Numbered from the stretch's first letter, positions 37,803-47,913 are shown. The stretch: 64,000 bases of DNA from Rheinheimera nanhaiensis E407-8 (GCF_000296695.1 NZ_BAFK01000007.1:113194-177193); one strand, 5' to 3'. Numbers and translations are program-made. The notes: generated by a model not told the origin, from the sequence alone.

Positions 37803-38873
37803 ATGCATAGCCGCCCGCTTTATCGGTTTTGGTATTGGCACTTGTTGTACTGGTTAAGTTATCTGCTGGTGAAATTTATCCATTTAGCCGTGTTGGTGCC
37901 GCTACAAAACGAAGCCACCTGGCCCTATCTTTGGATTTACAGCCTGATCACACTAATCAACCTTGGTCTGACCGGTCTGCTGGGCCAGCAAGAGCTGCAA
38001 CAGCAACGGGCCTTGTGGCCACAGCTACGCCGCTTGCTGTGCTACCTTGTGCCGTTGTGGCTGGCGATGGTGCTATTGCGGCAATATCTGATTATGCACT
38101 ACGCCAGCGATATGGTGCTGGGGGTAACGTCACCACTGAAATATCTGCTGGCTTTCTCGTTAGTATTGCTGCCTCTGGCCGGCTGGCTGGCGGTGTTTAT
38201 GCTGATTAAAACCAACCAGCTACATTATGCCAGCGTGCAACAGCAACAGCAGTTAGCGCAGCAAGCCCGTCAGGCCAGGCTTAAGGTGCTGCGCTATCAG
38301 CTCAACCCACATTTTATGTTTAACACCTTAAATGCGTTAAATGCCCTGATTGTGCAGCGTAACGGCGCGGCCGCCGAGCAATTAATTCAGCATCTTTCGG
38401 TATATTTACGTCATACCCTGAAAAACCAGCAGGATGAATTTATTCCACTGCAACAAGAGTTGGACGCCCTGCAAGCCTATCTGGCTATTCAGCAAATCCG
38501 TTTTGGTGAGCGTTTAACGTTGCAGTGGCAGCTGCCAAAAGCACCGCTGCAGCTGCAATTTCCGCCTTTGCTATTACAGCCACTGGCCGAAAACGCCATT
38601 CATTATGCAGTAGCCGAAGTGGCTACACCGGTTTGCCTGCAGATAACCATTGAGGCTGACGCCAAACAGCTGCTGGTTAAGCTGGCGAAACAAGGGGCCG
38701 TCGGCGACGCCGGCTGGCCTGAACCGCAACAACCGGCGAACTTGATTAATCTGGCCGAACGGCTACAACTGCTGTTTGCCAATCAGGCCAGCCTGACGCT
38801 GAGCCTTAACGGCAATGATTTTTTCAGCCAGTTAACCATTGCAATGGAGGCCCTTGATGCACAACAGCCTTAA
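37803..38873 (+). CDS. LytS/YehU-type histidine kinase with degenerate ATPase motifs (second of a pair)
   Basis: Four membrane helices occupy about residues 10-135, then a coiled region. The phosphoacceptor His 170 is in QLNPHFMFN, and the N-box is LAENAIHY (Asn 264). The expected DxGxG loop is replaced by AKQGAVGD (about 295-302), and the GxGLxN loop by PANLINLAER (311-320). ATP binding or hydrolysis is therefore probably lost. It may act as a partner of the first kinase in a heterodimer. ATG 37803 has AAGGA upstream; GTG 37785 is the earlier in-frame option. It overlaps the regulator gene by 17 bases. Confidence 0.88.
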   Translation: MHSRPLYRFWYWHLLYWLSYLLVKFIHLAVLVPLQNEATWPYLWIYSLITLINLGLTGLLGQQELQQQRALWPQLRRLLCYLVPLWLAMVLLRQYLIMHYASDMVLGVTSPLKYLLAFSLVLLPLAGWLAVFMLIKTNQLHYASVQQQQQLAQQARQARLKVLRYQLNPHFMFNTLNALNALIVQRNGAAAEQLIQHLSVYLRHTLKNQQDEFIPLQQELDALQAYLAIQQIRFGERLTLQWQLPKAPLQLQFPPLLLQPLAENAIHYAVAEVATPVCLQITIEADAKQLLVKLAKQGAVGDAGWPEPQQPANLINLAERLQLLFANQASLTLSLNGNDFFSQLTIAMEALDAQQP

Positions 38874-39600
38874 AGTCATTATTGCCGACGATGAACCCCT
38901 GGCTATCAGTAACTTAAAAGCCAAGCTGGCGGTGTACCCTAACCTACAGATCGTGCAGTGTTTTGATAACGGTGACGACACTTTGCAGTATCTGCAAGGC
39001 GGGCCTGATCTGGATATCGTTTTTCTCGACATTCAGATGCCGGGCATAAAGGGCATCGACATTCTGCAGCGCTCCGGCAAAAGCTCATCGCTGGCAAGAC
39101 CACTGTTTATTTTAGTCACCGCCTATGAGCAATTCGCTTTTGCTGCCTATGAACATTTTGCTTTTGCCTATTTACTCAAACCGGTGTCGCGCCAGCGCCT
39201 GGCGCAAACCTTACTGGATGCGCGCACAGCTCTGGATAAGCCAGCGGCACTGTACCAGGCCGCAGCGCCAAACAAGCTGAGTTTTAAAACCGGCGCCTCT
39301 ACCTTGCTACTGGATGATGTTGACATACTGCTAATAGAGGCTGCTGGCAACTATATGTGTATTCACACCCTCAGTGAAACTCTTATTATCCGTGAAACCA
39401 TGAAAGAGCTGCTGCAGCGTCTGCCTGGTCACTTTGTTCAGGTGCACCGCTCGGTACTGATTAACCTGCATCATGTGCATAAGGTACAGCCGCATAATAA
39501 TGACTATACGTTTTGCTTAAGCAACGGCAAGACGGTGCCGGCATCCCGGCGTTACAAATTAAACTGGCAGGACAAACTGGACAATGTGGCCCAGCATTAA
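38857..39600 (+). CDS. LytTR-family response regulator
   Basis: The N-terminal receiver domain has the acidic pair ADDEP at residues 10-14 and the phospho-Asp 58 in FLDIQMPG. A LytTR DNA-binding domain follows from about residue 145, with IEAAGNYMCIHTL and FVQVHRSVLINLHHV. It should be phosphorylated by the adjacent kinases and bind target promoters as a dimer. ATG 38857 has GGAGG about 6 bases upstream, which decides the start over the TTG at 38839. It overlaps the second kinase gene. Confidence 0.93.
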   Translation: MHNSLKVIIADDEPLAISNLKAKLAVYPNLQIVQCFDNGDDTLQYLQGGPDLDIVFLDIQMPGIKGIDILQRSGKSSSLARPLFILVTAYEQFAFAAYEHFAFAYLLKPVSRQRLAQTLLDARTALDKPAALYQAAAPNKLSFKTGASTLLLDDVDILLIEAAGNYMCIHTLSETLIIRETMKELLQRLPGHFVQVHRSVLINLHHVHKVQPHNNDYTFCLSNGKTVPASRRYKLNWQDKLDNVAQH

Positions 39601-39614
39601 ACATAAGGCTTTAG

Positions 39615-39677
39615 CACTAAACACTTAACACTTAACACTAAGCACTCAGCACTTAACACTGAGCACTATACACCGGG
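39615..39677 (+). repeat. Nine tandem heptamers of CACTNAR type
   Basis: From 39615 the sequence reads in steps of seven bases: CACTAAA, CACTTAA, CACTTAA, CACTAAG, CACTCAG, CACTTAA, CACTGAG, CACTATA, CACCGGG. The CAC start is kept in all nine and the period is exact. It lies between the LytTR regulator and the DUF3718 gene. Confidence 0.85.
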
Positions 39678-39824
39678 CACCGTTTATCCCGCGCCAGCAC
39701 CGGCTTATCACTTAATAACAAGGCCTCTTCCGCCTGTCCCAAGGCAGCGGTAAACCCCTGCTTAGTGCGCCACACTGTGGATATGGCAAATGCCATATTC
39801 ACCCAACCGACAGAGGACAGCACA

Positions 39825-40163
39825 ATGAAAACCGCCCTTCTATTCGCAGTATCTCTGGCCAGTGCCAGTGTGGCAGTACCGGCTTTTGCCGGCAACGAAT
39901 TACCAAACCGCTATATCAATAACGCTTTGGTCGAAGTATGTAGTGAAACCGCCGCCGATGACCGGCTGGGGTTGCATAAAACCTTAAAAGCTTACCGTAT
40001 CAGCAAACAAAACGCGGTGGCTAAAGTGGTCTGTAATGGTCAGGCTCTGACCGACTTTGCCCGTAACCAGCAAGCCTTTAAGGTGGCTGCCATGCTGGAG
40101 CCCTATGAGGCCCGCATGAAAGGCCGGGTGACCATACAAGATGTGGCAGCAGCGCCAAACTAA
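39825..40163 (+). CDS. DUF3718-family secreted protein
   Basis: A signal peptide is cleaved after PAFA (about residue 22). The mature 90-residue part has two cysteines (EVCSET and VVCNGQ, likely a disulfide) and a NRYINNALVEVC start that matches the DUF3718 family of Alteromonadales and relatives. Function is unknown. ATG 39825 has GAGGA upstream; an earlier in-frame start lacks one. Confidence 0.82.
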   Translation: MKTALLFAVSLASASVAVPAFAGNELPNRYINNALVEVCSETAADDRLGLHKTLKAYRISKQNAVAKVVCNGQALTDFARNQQAFKVAAMLEPYEARMKGRVTIQDVAAAPN

Positions 40164-40173
40164 GCAACAGCTG

Positions 40174-40201
40174 GCAGGAGCACGCCAAAGGCGGCTCCTG
40201 C
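40174..40201. terminator. Long hairpin between convergent DUF3718 and kdsA genes
   Basis: GCAGGAGC and GCTCCTGC (40174-40181 and 40194-40201) pair, with an inner CGCC/GGCG stem and an AAA loop, separated by one bulged A. It could end transcription from both sides; the following T tract is short. Confidence 0.55.
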
Positions 40202-40207
40202 GCAGGT

Positions 40208-41074
<867 letters not shown>

Positions 41075-41077
41075 TTA

Positions 41078-41458
41078 TCAGGCTAAAGGTAAAAACACCG
41101 GCTGTTTTGAAATGGCCACCCGCAATGCCAGCCCGAGCCAGCCAAGCGCCCCTAAAAAACACAACCAGCGAATAAAGGCAGTGCGGCCACGAAATGCCAT
41201 GACGGCCAGTGCAATATACGCCAATACAGCAATAAACTTTTCTGTCAGCCAGGCGTTTACAAAGGGGTATTGCTGCAATGTCAGCATTAGCATTACCGCG
41301 CTTAGCAACAGCAGCGTATCTATCACATGCGGGGCTATCTTAAAAAACTTATGCTGTAATAACGCCGCCAGCTTTAAACTCATGGCAAAACGGATGAGCA
41401 AAAAACTGACACTCAGCACCACCATCAGCAGGTGAATGTGCTTGTAAGCCATATACAT
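41078..41458 (-). CDS. sirB2: SirB2-family membrane protein
   Basis: The 126-residue protein has four membrane helices and begins with YKHIHLLMVVLSVSFLLIRF, typical of SirB/YchQ. HVIDTLLLLSAVMLML is the second hallmark. Function is unknown. It lies between prmC and kdsA in many gammaproteobacteria, as here, but here an HD-GYP gene has been placed upstream of it. Start may be ATG 41458 or 41452. Confidence 0.9.
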   Translation of the reverse strand: MYMAYKHIHLLMVVLSVSFLLIRFAMSLKLAALLQHKFFKIAPHVIDTLLLLSAVMLMLTLQQYPFVNAWLTEKFIAVLAYIALAVMAFRGRTAFIRWLCFLGALGWLGLALRVAISKQPVFLPLA

Positions 41459-41479
41459 AGTGATTATATCCTTCAGGTT

Positions 41480-41507
41480 AATAAAACAGCCAGCTTAAGC
41501 TGGCTGT
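41480..41507 (-). terminator. Intrinsic terminator after the HD-GYP gene
   Basis: A perfect 22-base palindrome (41486-41507) is followed on the minus strand by TTTATT. It lies 4 bases after the HD-GYP stop and before sirB2, so it separates the two transcriptionally. Confidence 0.75.
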
Positions 41508-41510
41508 CGG

Positions 41511-43070
41511 TTAGTCTTCGCTGTCCGGGTATTTTTGCAGTATTGCTTCAAGTTTGTCGACCCGGCTTTTAAAAATTTCTACCAGTTTGGGGTCAAATTG
41601 TTTACCGGCTTCAGCCTCAATATGCGCCAACACTTGCTCCAGGCTCCAGGCCGATTTATAACAGCGGCGGTGGCGCAGGGCATCGTACACATCGGCCAGC
41701 GCGGCGATGCGGCCATAAATATGGATCTGTTCACCTTGTTTACCGGCCGGATACCCGCTACCGTCCCATTTTTCATGGTGATCCTGCGCAATAACAGCAC
41801 CGGCCTGAATAATGCTGCGCTTAGAATTTTTTAAAATTTCATAGCCAATACTGGCGTGGGTTTTCATCACTTCCCACTCTTGCCCCTGTAACTTGGCGGG
41901 CTTGTTTAAAATGCCATCCGGAATGCCGACTTTACCCACGTCATGCAGCGGCGCAGCAAACATTAAACGCTCGGCTTCTTCTTCCGGTAAACCGTAGGCC
42001 TTACCCAGTTCATAACAAATAAAGGCGACCCGCTTAACATGGTTGCCGGTTTCTATTGAGCGATGCTCTACCGCTTCGCTTAAGCGATAGACGATTTCGC
42101 GCTGGGTGTCTTCAATCTCATGTTGCAACTGCACATTCTCATAGGCAATTTGCACATTTTGCGAAAACAGCTCAATCAGCTTTTTCTGATTAGCAGTGAT
42201 GGCGCCCGGTAAACCCGAGATATACAACAGCGAGCCATGGGTGAATTTACTGGTGCAGTAAGCCACCAGATAATTATCGCGGTACACTATGCCACGTGAC
42301 TTTAACGCGGTTTCAAATGCATCGAGCAGCTCCGGCGCCAGCACTTCCTGCACAGGCTTGCCTTCCTGACGCTCAAACTCGCCCTGGCCGGCAAACACCA
42401 CCAGTTTATGCGGATCGGACACGTCACCACTGATATTACCGGCCACCATAGACGAGCTGACCAGCAGCGCATTTTCGTCGCAGCCTAAAATCGAGGTGAG
42501 TTGCTGCAACACACCATCAATAAACTGCTCCATCGAATGCGATGAGAATAAATCGGCTGAGGCATTGATAATTTTCTCTAAACCCAGCCGGCTTTGCTCC
42601 AACGACAGAATATCGCGGTAGGAGCGCAAACTGGACATAATGACGGTAAACAGCTTTTGCGCGGTCAGCTCGGTTTTTGATTTATAGTCGTTAATATCAT
42701 AATTGATAATCACCTGCCGCTCAGGAGCCTGCCCCGGCTGGCCGGTACGCAGAATAATCCGCACATGCTCGTTATGCAGCTGCTCACGGATGTAACTGGC
42801 CACCAGTAAGCCGGCATCGTCGGTTTCCATCACCACATCCAGCAGCATAATGGCGGCATCGGGGTGCTCTGCAATCAGCTGTTTGGCTTCGGCACCGGAA
42901 TAGGCACTGAAAAATGCCAGATTTTTGCCCTGAAAACTAAAGTCACTCAGCGCCAGCTTAGTCACAGCGTGCACTTCAGGCTCGTCATCGACAATGAGGA
43001 TTTTCCAGCTGCCGTGGTTTGTAGACTCAACCTGCTCCGGCTCTTCTGCAAATAAAAAATCATCCGACAT
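41511..43070 (-). CDS. HD-GYP response regulator with DUF3369 domain
   Basis: This 519-residue protein is a three-domain regulator. The receiver domain (residues 22-140) has phospho-Asp 78 (MLLDVVM). A DUF3369 sensory-type domain covers about 155-325. The HD-GYP domain has HDVGK (His 376-Asp 377) and GSGYP (Gly 439-Pro 441), the residues for binding metals and cyclic di-GMP. It should be a cyclic di-GMP phosphodiesterase controlled by an unlinked kinase. It is inserted in the conserved prmC-sirB2-kdsA cluster. Confidence 0.93.
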   Translation of the reverse strand: MSDDFLFAEEPEQVESTNHGSWKILIVDDEPEVHAVTKLALSDFSFQGKNLAFFSAYSGAEAKQLIAEHPDAAIMLLDVVMETDDAGLLVASYIREQLHNEHVRIILRTGQPGQAPERQVIINYDINDYKSKTELTAQKLFTVIMSSLRSYRDILSLEQSRLGLEKIINASADLFSSHSMEQFIDGVLQQLTSILGCDENALLVSSSMVAGNISGDVSDPHKLVVFAGQGEFERQEGKPVQEVLAPELLDAFETALKSRGIVYRDNYLVAYCTSKFTHGSLLYISGLPGAITANQKKLIELFSQNVQIAYENVQLQHEIEDTQREIVYRLSEAVEHRSIETGNHVKRVAFICYELGKAYGLPEEEAERLMFAAPLHDVGKVGIPDGILNKPAKLQGQEWEVMKTHASIGYEILKNSKRSIIQAGAVIAQDHHEKWDGSGYPAGKQGEQIHIYGRIAALADVYDALRHRRCYKSAWSLEQVLAHIEAEAGKQFDPKLVEIFKSRVDKLEAILQKYPDSED

Positions 43071-43158
43071 CCGCTTATTCCTTAGCTGATTAATAAAATG
43101 AAGATTACTTGCTTAGTTATATGCCGGATACGCAGCGTGGTCAAAGAAAAAGCAACGA

Positions 43159-44001
43159 TTACAATGCTAAACAGCCACCCGTAATGCGCCAGTTGTTGCC
43201 ATAATCACGCTGTGACTGCACCTGATTAAACCCGGCCGCGGTTAGCAAGCCGCGTACGGCCTCTGCCTGATCATAACCATGCTCCAGATACAACCAGCCA
43301 CCGGTGGTTAAATGCGCCGGTGCCTGTTCAATGATGTGGCGTAAATCGGCCAGGCCGTGCTGCGAAGCGGTCAGGGCGGTAATAGGTTCAAAACGCAACG
43401 CACTTAGATGGCTGTCAGAGGGGTCAATATAAGGCGGGTTTGACACGATAAGATCAAACCTTTGCCCGTTGATAGCGTCAAACCAGTTACTTTGCACTAC
43501 CGCCACGTTAGGGATATTAAGCTGCTGGCGGTTTTGCTCAGCCAGCGCTACAGCCCCGGCGATATAGTCTACAGCCGTGAGTTGCCACAGTGGCCGGTTT
43601 ACCGCCAGCGCCAGTGCAATAGCACCGGTGCCGGTGCCCAGGTCCAGTACCCTGGCCTGCTCTGGCAGAGGCAGGCTAAGCGCCTGCTCGACCAAAAGCT
43701 CGGTATCCGCCCGCGGGATCAGGGTGCTGGGGTTTACCTGCAGTTTTAAATCGTAAAAATGCCAGTAGCCAAATAAATAGGCCAGCGGCTGCCCGGTAAG
43801 CCGGGCGCTTACCAGCTGGTTAAGCGCCGCCAGCTCAGTGTCGGTAAGCAGACGCTGGGCGTGGCTGTACAGATAGGTGTTAGTCACCTTTAGTACATGA
43901 CACAGACACAGCCGCGCCTCGATATCTGCCGTTGGGCTAACCAGACTTAGCTTGTGCTGCGCCTGCTTTTGCCACTGACTAAGGCTTTGGCATGGCGCCA
44001 C
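43159..44001 (-). CDS. prmC: Release factor glutamine methyltransferase
   Basis: PrmC methylates the Gln of the GGQ motif of RF1 and RF2. The NPPY substrate-binding motif is present in SNPPYIDPSD, and the AdoMet motif is VLDLGTGTGAIALALA. The start is GTG at 44001, immediately after the prfA TAA stop, so the two genes are translated in tandem; the ribosome site is weak. Length (280) is normal. Confidence 0.96.
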   Translation of the reverse strand: MAPCQSLSQWQKQAQHKLSLVSPTADIEARLCLCHVLKVTNTYLYSHAQRLLTDTELAALNQLVSARLTGQPLAYLFGYWHFYDLKLQVNPSTLIPRADTELLVEQALSLPLPEQARVLDLGTGTGAIALALAVNRPLWQLTAVDYIAGAVALAEQNRQQLNIPNVAVVQSNWFDAINGQRFDLIVSNPPYIDPSDSHLSALRFEPITALTASQHGLADLRHIIEQAPAHLTTGGWLYLEHGYDQAEAVRGLLTAAGFNQVQSQRDYGNNWRITGGCLAL

Positions 44002-45093
44002 TTAGCGGTTCTCGTCTGCCAGGGCGGCCAGTAAGTCGGCCTGATGCTCTTGTTTTAACGGCTCCAGCACCTGATCTAAGTCACCTTCCATTACCTCATT
44101 TAACCGGTAAATGGTCAGGTTGATGCGATGATCAGTTAAACGCCCCTGCGGGAAGTTATAAGTGCGAATACGCTCTGAACGGTCACCACTGCCCACCAGT
44201 GAGCGGCGGGTAGATTCTTCAGCCAGGCGGCGTTTCTCATCTTCGGCCGCCTGAATACGTGATTGCAATACACTCATAGCGCGGGCACGGTTTTTATGCT
44301 GCGAGCGCTCGTCCTGACACTCTACAACAATACCGGTAGGTAAGTGCGTAATGCGAATAGCCGAGTCGGTACGGTTAACGTGCTGGCCACCGGCACCCGA
44401 GGCGCGGTAGGTATCGACCTTTAAGTCGGCCGGGTTAATTTCTATCGCTTCGCTCTCCGGAATTTCCGGCATAATGGCGACCGTACAGGCCGAGGTATGC
44501 ACCCGTCCTTGTGATTCGGTAGCCGGTACGCGCTGCACGCGGTGGCCGCCCGATTCAAACTTTAAGGTACCGTAAGCGCCCTCGCCCTGCACACTGGCAA
44601 TAATTTCTTTATAGCCACCGTGCTCGCCGTCGCTGGCGCTAATCACCTCCAGCTTCCAGCGCTGTTTTTCGGCAAAACGGCTGTACATGCGAAACACATC
44701 ACCGGCAAAAATCGCCGCTTCATCACCACCGGCACCGGCGCGAATTTCCAAAAAGCAGTTATTGTTGTCGTTCGGATCTTTAGGCAGTAATAAAATCTGC
44801 AGCTCTTTATCCAGCTGCTCAATCCGCTCTCTGGCAGCCTTATATTCTTCCTGCGCCATTTCGCGCATCTCAGGGTCAGTGTCTTTTTGCATTTCTTCAG
44901 CCGAGGCTAAATCCTGCTGCGCCTGCTGGTAATCGGCAAAGGCTTTGCTGATATCTTCCAACTGGCTGTATTCTTTGGACAGCTCGCGAAATTTGCTCTG
45001 ATCGCTAATCACACTGGCGTCGCTTAGCAGCGCCTGCACTTCTTCATAGCGCTCAGCAAGGCCCTCAAGCTTACGGTATACCGATTCTTTCAT
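44002..45093 (-). CDS. prfA: Peptide chain release factor 1
   Basis: RF1 reads UAA and UAG and releases the finished peptide. The catalytic GGQ is in [14 protein letters not shown], and the codon-recognition region has a PxT-type motif (RVPATESQG). It is followed by the methylase gene that modifies its GGQ, a standard operon. Length (363) is normal. The ATG follows the hemA gene by 18 bases. Confidence 0.97.
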   Translation of the reverse strand: MKESVYRKLEGLAERYEEVQALLSDASVISDQSKFRELSKEYSQLEDISKAFADYQQAQQDLASAEEMQKDTDPEMREMAQEEYKAARERIEQLDKELQILLLPKDPNDNNNCFLEIRAGAGGDEAAIFAGDVFRMYSRFAEKQRWKLEVISASDGEHGGYKEIIASVQGEGAYGTLKFESGGHRVQRVPATESQGRVHTSACTVAIMPEIPESEAIEINPADLKVDTYRASGAGGQHVNRTDSAIRITHLPTGIVVECQDERSQHKNRARAMSVLQSRIQAAEDEKRRLAEESTRRSLVGSGDRSERIRTYNFPQGRLTDHRINLTIYRLNEVMEGDLDQVLEPLKQEHQADLLAALADENR

Positions 45094-45111
45094 GGTGTTT
45101 TATGTGCCTGT

Positions 45112-46359
45112 TTACAGATCTAACAAGGTGTTGATCAGTGATTGTTTGGGTAATTCATCATCCTGCACCAGCTGACGAATGGCTTTGGTTGGGCTATGCA
45201 TAAGCCGGTTACTCAGCTTAGTGGAAAATTCGGCCAGCACTTTCTCGGCATCCTGGCCGGCCGCTAACTGGTTTACTGCTTTGGCCAAAAGCTCAGTGCG
45301 CACCGCCTCACAGCGCTGGCGATAATCGCGCACCCAGTCGACATTGCCTTGTAAGGTCAGCCACTGGCTAAACTCGGCCACGCCGACGGCGATCATTTGC
45401 CGGGCTTGCTCGGCTGCCTGCTGACGGTTATTCAGATTCTGCGCCACTATGCTCTGTAAGTCATCTACGGTGTATAAATACGCATCTTCCAGCTCGCCTA
45501 CCTGCTGCTCGATATCGCGCGGCACGGCCAAATCGACTAAAAACATCGGCTTGTGCTTGCGCTGCTTCAGCGCTTGTTCCACCATGCCTTTGCCCACTAT
45601 GGGTAAAGTACTGGCAGTAGAGCTTATCACCACATCGGCATCAGCCAGCTGGGTTGGTACCTGCGCCAGTGTAATGGCCGAAGCGCCAAACTGCTCAGCA
45701 AGCAACACGGCCCGCTCATAAGTGCGGTTGGCTACGGTTAGCTGCGCGGCGCCTTGCTCTTTTAAGTGTTTAGCCACCAGCTCTATGGTTTCACCGGCGC
45801 CAATTAATAACACTTTTACTTTACTCAGGTTACCAAAAATCTGCCGTGCCAGGCTTACCGCAGCAAAGGCCACCGATACCGCATTGGCGCCAATATCAGT
45901 GTCGGTGCGTACCTGCTTGGCCACGGCAAAGGTTTTTTGAAACAAGCGTTCAAACTGTGGGTTTACCGTGCCGGCATTACGCGCCTGATTATAGGCCTGC
46001 TTAACCTGGCCTAAAATTTGTGGCTCGCCCAGTACCAAAGAGTCGAGCCCGGCGGCCACCTGCATTAAATGCTCAGCGGCGGCATTGTCCTGATGTAAAT
46101 ACAAATGCGGCTGCAACTCGGCAGCATTGACGGCATGAAATTGCGCTAACCAGGCAATTACCTGTTCCGCTTGGCTGGCACTGCCGTTAAAATACAGCTC
46201 GGTGCGGTTGCAGGTAGACAAAATTACCGCGTCCGAAATACTGGTTAGCGTGGTCAGTTCGCGCAAGGCTTCAGGCAACTGCTCAGGCGCAAAAGCAACT
46301 TGTTCGCGCAGGGCCACCGGTGCCGTTTTATGATTAATGCCGAGTGCGAAAATGGCCAT
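45112..46359 (-). CDS. hemA: Glutamyl-tRNA reductase
   Basis: HemA reduces glutamyl-tRNA(Glu) to glutamate-1-semialdehyde, the first committed step of heme synthesis. The catalytic Cys is in ILSTCNRTELY (about residue 50), followed by the NADPH fold with LLIGAGETIELVA and KEQGAAQLTVANRTYERA. ATG 46359 is taken as start because MAIFALGINHKTAPV matches the family; an ATG 12 bases upstream has no ribosome site. The divergent lolB promoter lies in the 80-base gap. Confidence 0.96.
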   Translation of the reverse strand: MAIFALGINHKTAPVALREQVAFAPEQLPEALRELTTLTSISDAVILSTCNRTELYFNGSASQAEQVIAWLAQFHAVNAAELQPHLYLHQDNAAAEHLMQVAAGLDSLVLGEPQILGQVKQAYNQARNAGTVNPQFERLFQKTFAVAKQVRTDTDIGANAVSVAFAAVSLARQIFGNLSKVKVLLIGAGETIELVAKHLKEQGAAQLTVANRTYERAVLLAEQFGASAITLAQVPTQLADADVVISSTASTLPIVGKGMVEQALKQRKHKPMFLVDLAVPRDIEQQVGELEDAYLYTVDDLQSIVAQNLNNRQQAAEQARQMIAVGVAEFSQWLTLQGNVDWVRDYRQRCEAVRTELLAKAVNQLAAGQDAEKVLAEFSTKLSNRLMHSPTKAIRQLVQDDELPKQSLINTLLDL

Positions 46360-46439
46360 CACCTGTATCATCAGAATTGTCAGGGGGCGAATTGTACGAA
46401 AAAGCCCAACCCAAGAAAAGCACAGTGAAGGACTTTAGT

Positions 46440-47048
46440 GTGGTGTATGCCTTTTTGCGACCGCTGTTAAGCGGTTTGTTGTTACTGCTGATCACCGGTT
46501 GTAGCCTGCTGCAGCCAACAAAACAGGCGCAAGCGCCGCTAAACGTTACTGAGCGCGAACAGCAACTGCTTGCTATGCAGCAGTTTGAGCTACAAGCCAG
46601 CGTTGGCATTAAAAGCCCGGCCGAGTCGATTAGCGGTAATTTGCGCTGGCAGCAGCATAGCCGCGAACATTTTAATGCCCGCCTGAGCAACTTTTTGGGC
46701 ATTAGCCTGTTTGAACTGACCGATGATGGCAACCTCAGTAGCATCAGCGTGAAGGGCGAAACCTATCAGGCAGCTGATACCAGTACCTTGTTGTGGCAAC
46801 TGGCGGGCTGGTCGATGCCACTTCATGATATGCCGCTGTATTTACGCGGCCTACCCGGCAAACGCGGCCGCAATATAGTGCGCGATGAATTTGACCGGGT
46901 CACTGCCTTTGAACTCACCGACAGCACCGGCATTGTCTGGCAGCTGAGTTATCAGCGCTTTTTCCCGGACGCGCTGGCACTGCCGCAACGCTTATTACTG
47001 CAAAGCAGTGACAGCGAAATAAAAATCGTGATCCGGAGCTGGCAATGA
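46440..47048 (+). CDS. lolB: Outer-membrane lipoprotein insertion protein LolB
   Basis: LolB receives lipoproteins from LolA and inserts them into the outer membrane. A lipoprotein signal ends at the lipobox LLITGC. The mature part has LRWQQHSREHFNARLSNFLGISLF, the open beta-barrel region. Length (about 202) agrees with E. coli (207). GTG at 46440 is preferred because AAGGAC is 6 bases upstream; no ATG fits. It overlaps ispE by 4 bases (ATGA). Confidence 0.9.
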   Translation: MVYAFLRPLLSGLLLLLITGCSLLQPTKQAQAPLNVTEREQQLLAMQQFELQASVGIKSPAESISGNLRWQQHSREHFNARLSNFLGISLFELTDDGNLSSISVKGETYQAADTSTLLWQLAGWSMPLHDMPLYLRGLPGKRGRNIVRDEFDRVTAFELTDSTGIVWQLSYQRFFPDALALPQRLLLQSSDSEIKIVIRSWQ

Positions 47049-47890
47049 ACGCCTTAACGCTGCCCGCCGTGGCGAAACTGAATTTATTTTTGCATGTTAC
47101 CGGCCGCCGGCCTGATGGCTATCACAACCTGCAAACGCTATTTCAATTGCTGGACGTCGGCGATGCGCTAACCTTTACCCTGCGCCACGACAATCACATT
47201 ACGCTTGATTGCAATAACAGCGAACTGATAAACGAGCAAAATTTAGTACTGCGTGCTGCCCGACTGCTACAGCAGTACAGCAACAGCACGTTTGGCTGCG
47301 ATATTTACCTGGATAAACGCCTGCCGATGGGCGGTGGTTTAGGCGGTGGCTCATCTGATGCGGCTACCACCTTGCTGGGGTTAAATAAGCTATGGCAGCT
47401 TAATTTAACTGTCGACACGCTAGCCGAACTTGGCTTGCAATTGGGTGCAGACGTACCGCTGTTTGTGCGTGGGTTTACTGCCTTTGCCGAAGGTATCGGT
47501 GAAAAACTACAGCCGGTTAACCTGGCAGAAAAGGTGTACTTAGTGGTCACGCCAGCGTGCCACGTTAGCACGGCAGAGATATTCCAGCACCCTGATTTAA
47601 TTAGAAATTCGCCGCCTATTTCTATTAAGCAACTGCACCAGAGCCCATGGCGTAATGACTGCCAACCATTGGTCGAGCGGCTCTACCCGAATGTTGCAAT
47701 AACCTTACAGTGGTTGGTAGAATACGCGCCGTGTCAAATGACGGGTACTGGCGCCAGTGTGTTCGCCGCATTCCCGGACCAGACCAGTGCTCAGCATGCC
47801 CTTACGCAATTGCCGGCAAACTGCCAGGGCTTTATTGCCAGAGGGGTCAACCAGTCGCCTGTATGGGCTGCGTTGGCAGATACCGAATAA
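47045..47890 (+). CDS. ispE: 4-diphosphocytidyl-2-C-methyl-D-erythritol kinase
   Basis: IspE phosphorylates CDP-methylerythritol in the non-mevalonate isoprenoid pathway. It is a GHMP kinase: the ATP loop PMGGGLGGGSSDAA is near residue 95, with AKLNLFLHVTGRRPDGYHNLQTLF at the start and MTGTGASVFA near the C-terminus. Length (281) is standard. Translation is coupled to lolB. prs follows. Confidence 0.96.
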   Translation: MNALTLPAVAKLNLFLHVTGRRPDGYHNLQTLFQLLDVGDALTFTLRHDNHITLDCNNSELINEQNLVLRAARLLQQYSNSTFGCDIYLDKRLPMGGGLGGGSSDAATTLLGLNKLWQLNLTVDTLAELGLQLGADVPLFVRGFTAFAEGIGEKLQPVNLAEKVYLVVTPACHVSTAEIFQHPDLIRNSPPISIKQLHQSPWRNDCQPLVERLYPNVAITLQWLVEYAPCQMTGTGASVFAAFPDQTSAQHALTQLPANCQGFIARGVNQSPVWAALADTE

Positions 47891-47896
47891 GTAACG

Positions 47897-47913
47897 GCCG
47901 CGTTTAACGCGGC
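47897..47913 (+). other. Palindromic hairpin between ispE and prs
   Basis: GCCGCGTT and AACGCGGC flank one T (47897-47904 and 47906-47913). No T run follows, so it is not a typical terminator. It could be a protein site or an RNA hairpin that affects read-through to prs. Confidence 0.45.

Noticed and set aside
39615..39677. CRISPR or LytTR-binding-site array
   Set aside because: Units are only 7 bases with no spacers, and they do not match the LytTR direct-repeat consensus I know.
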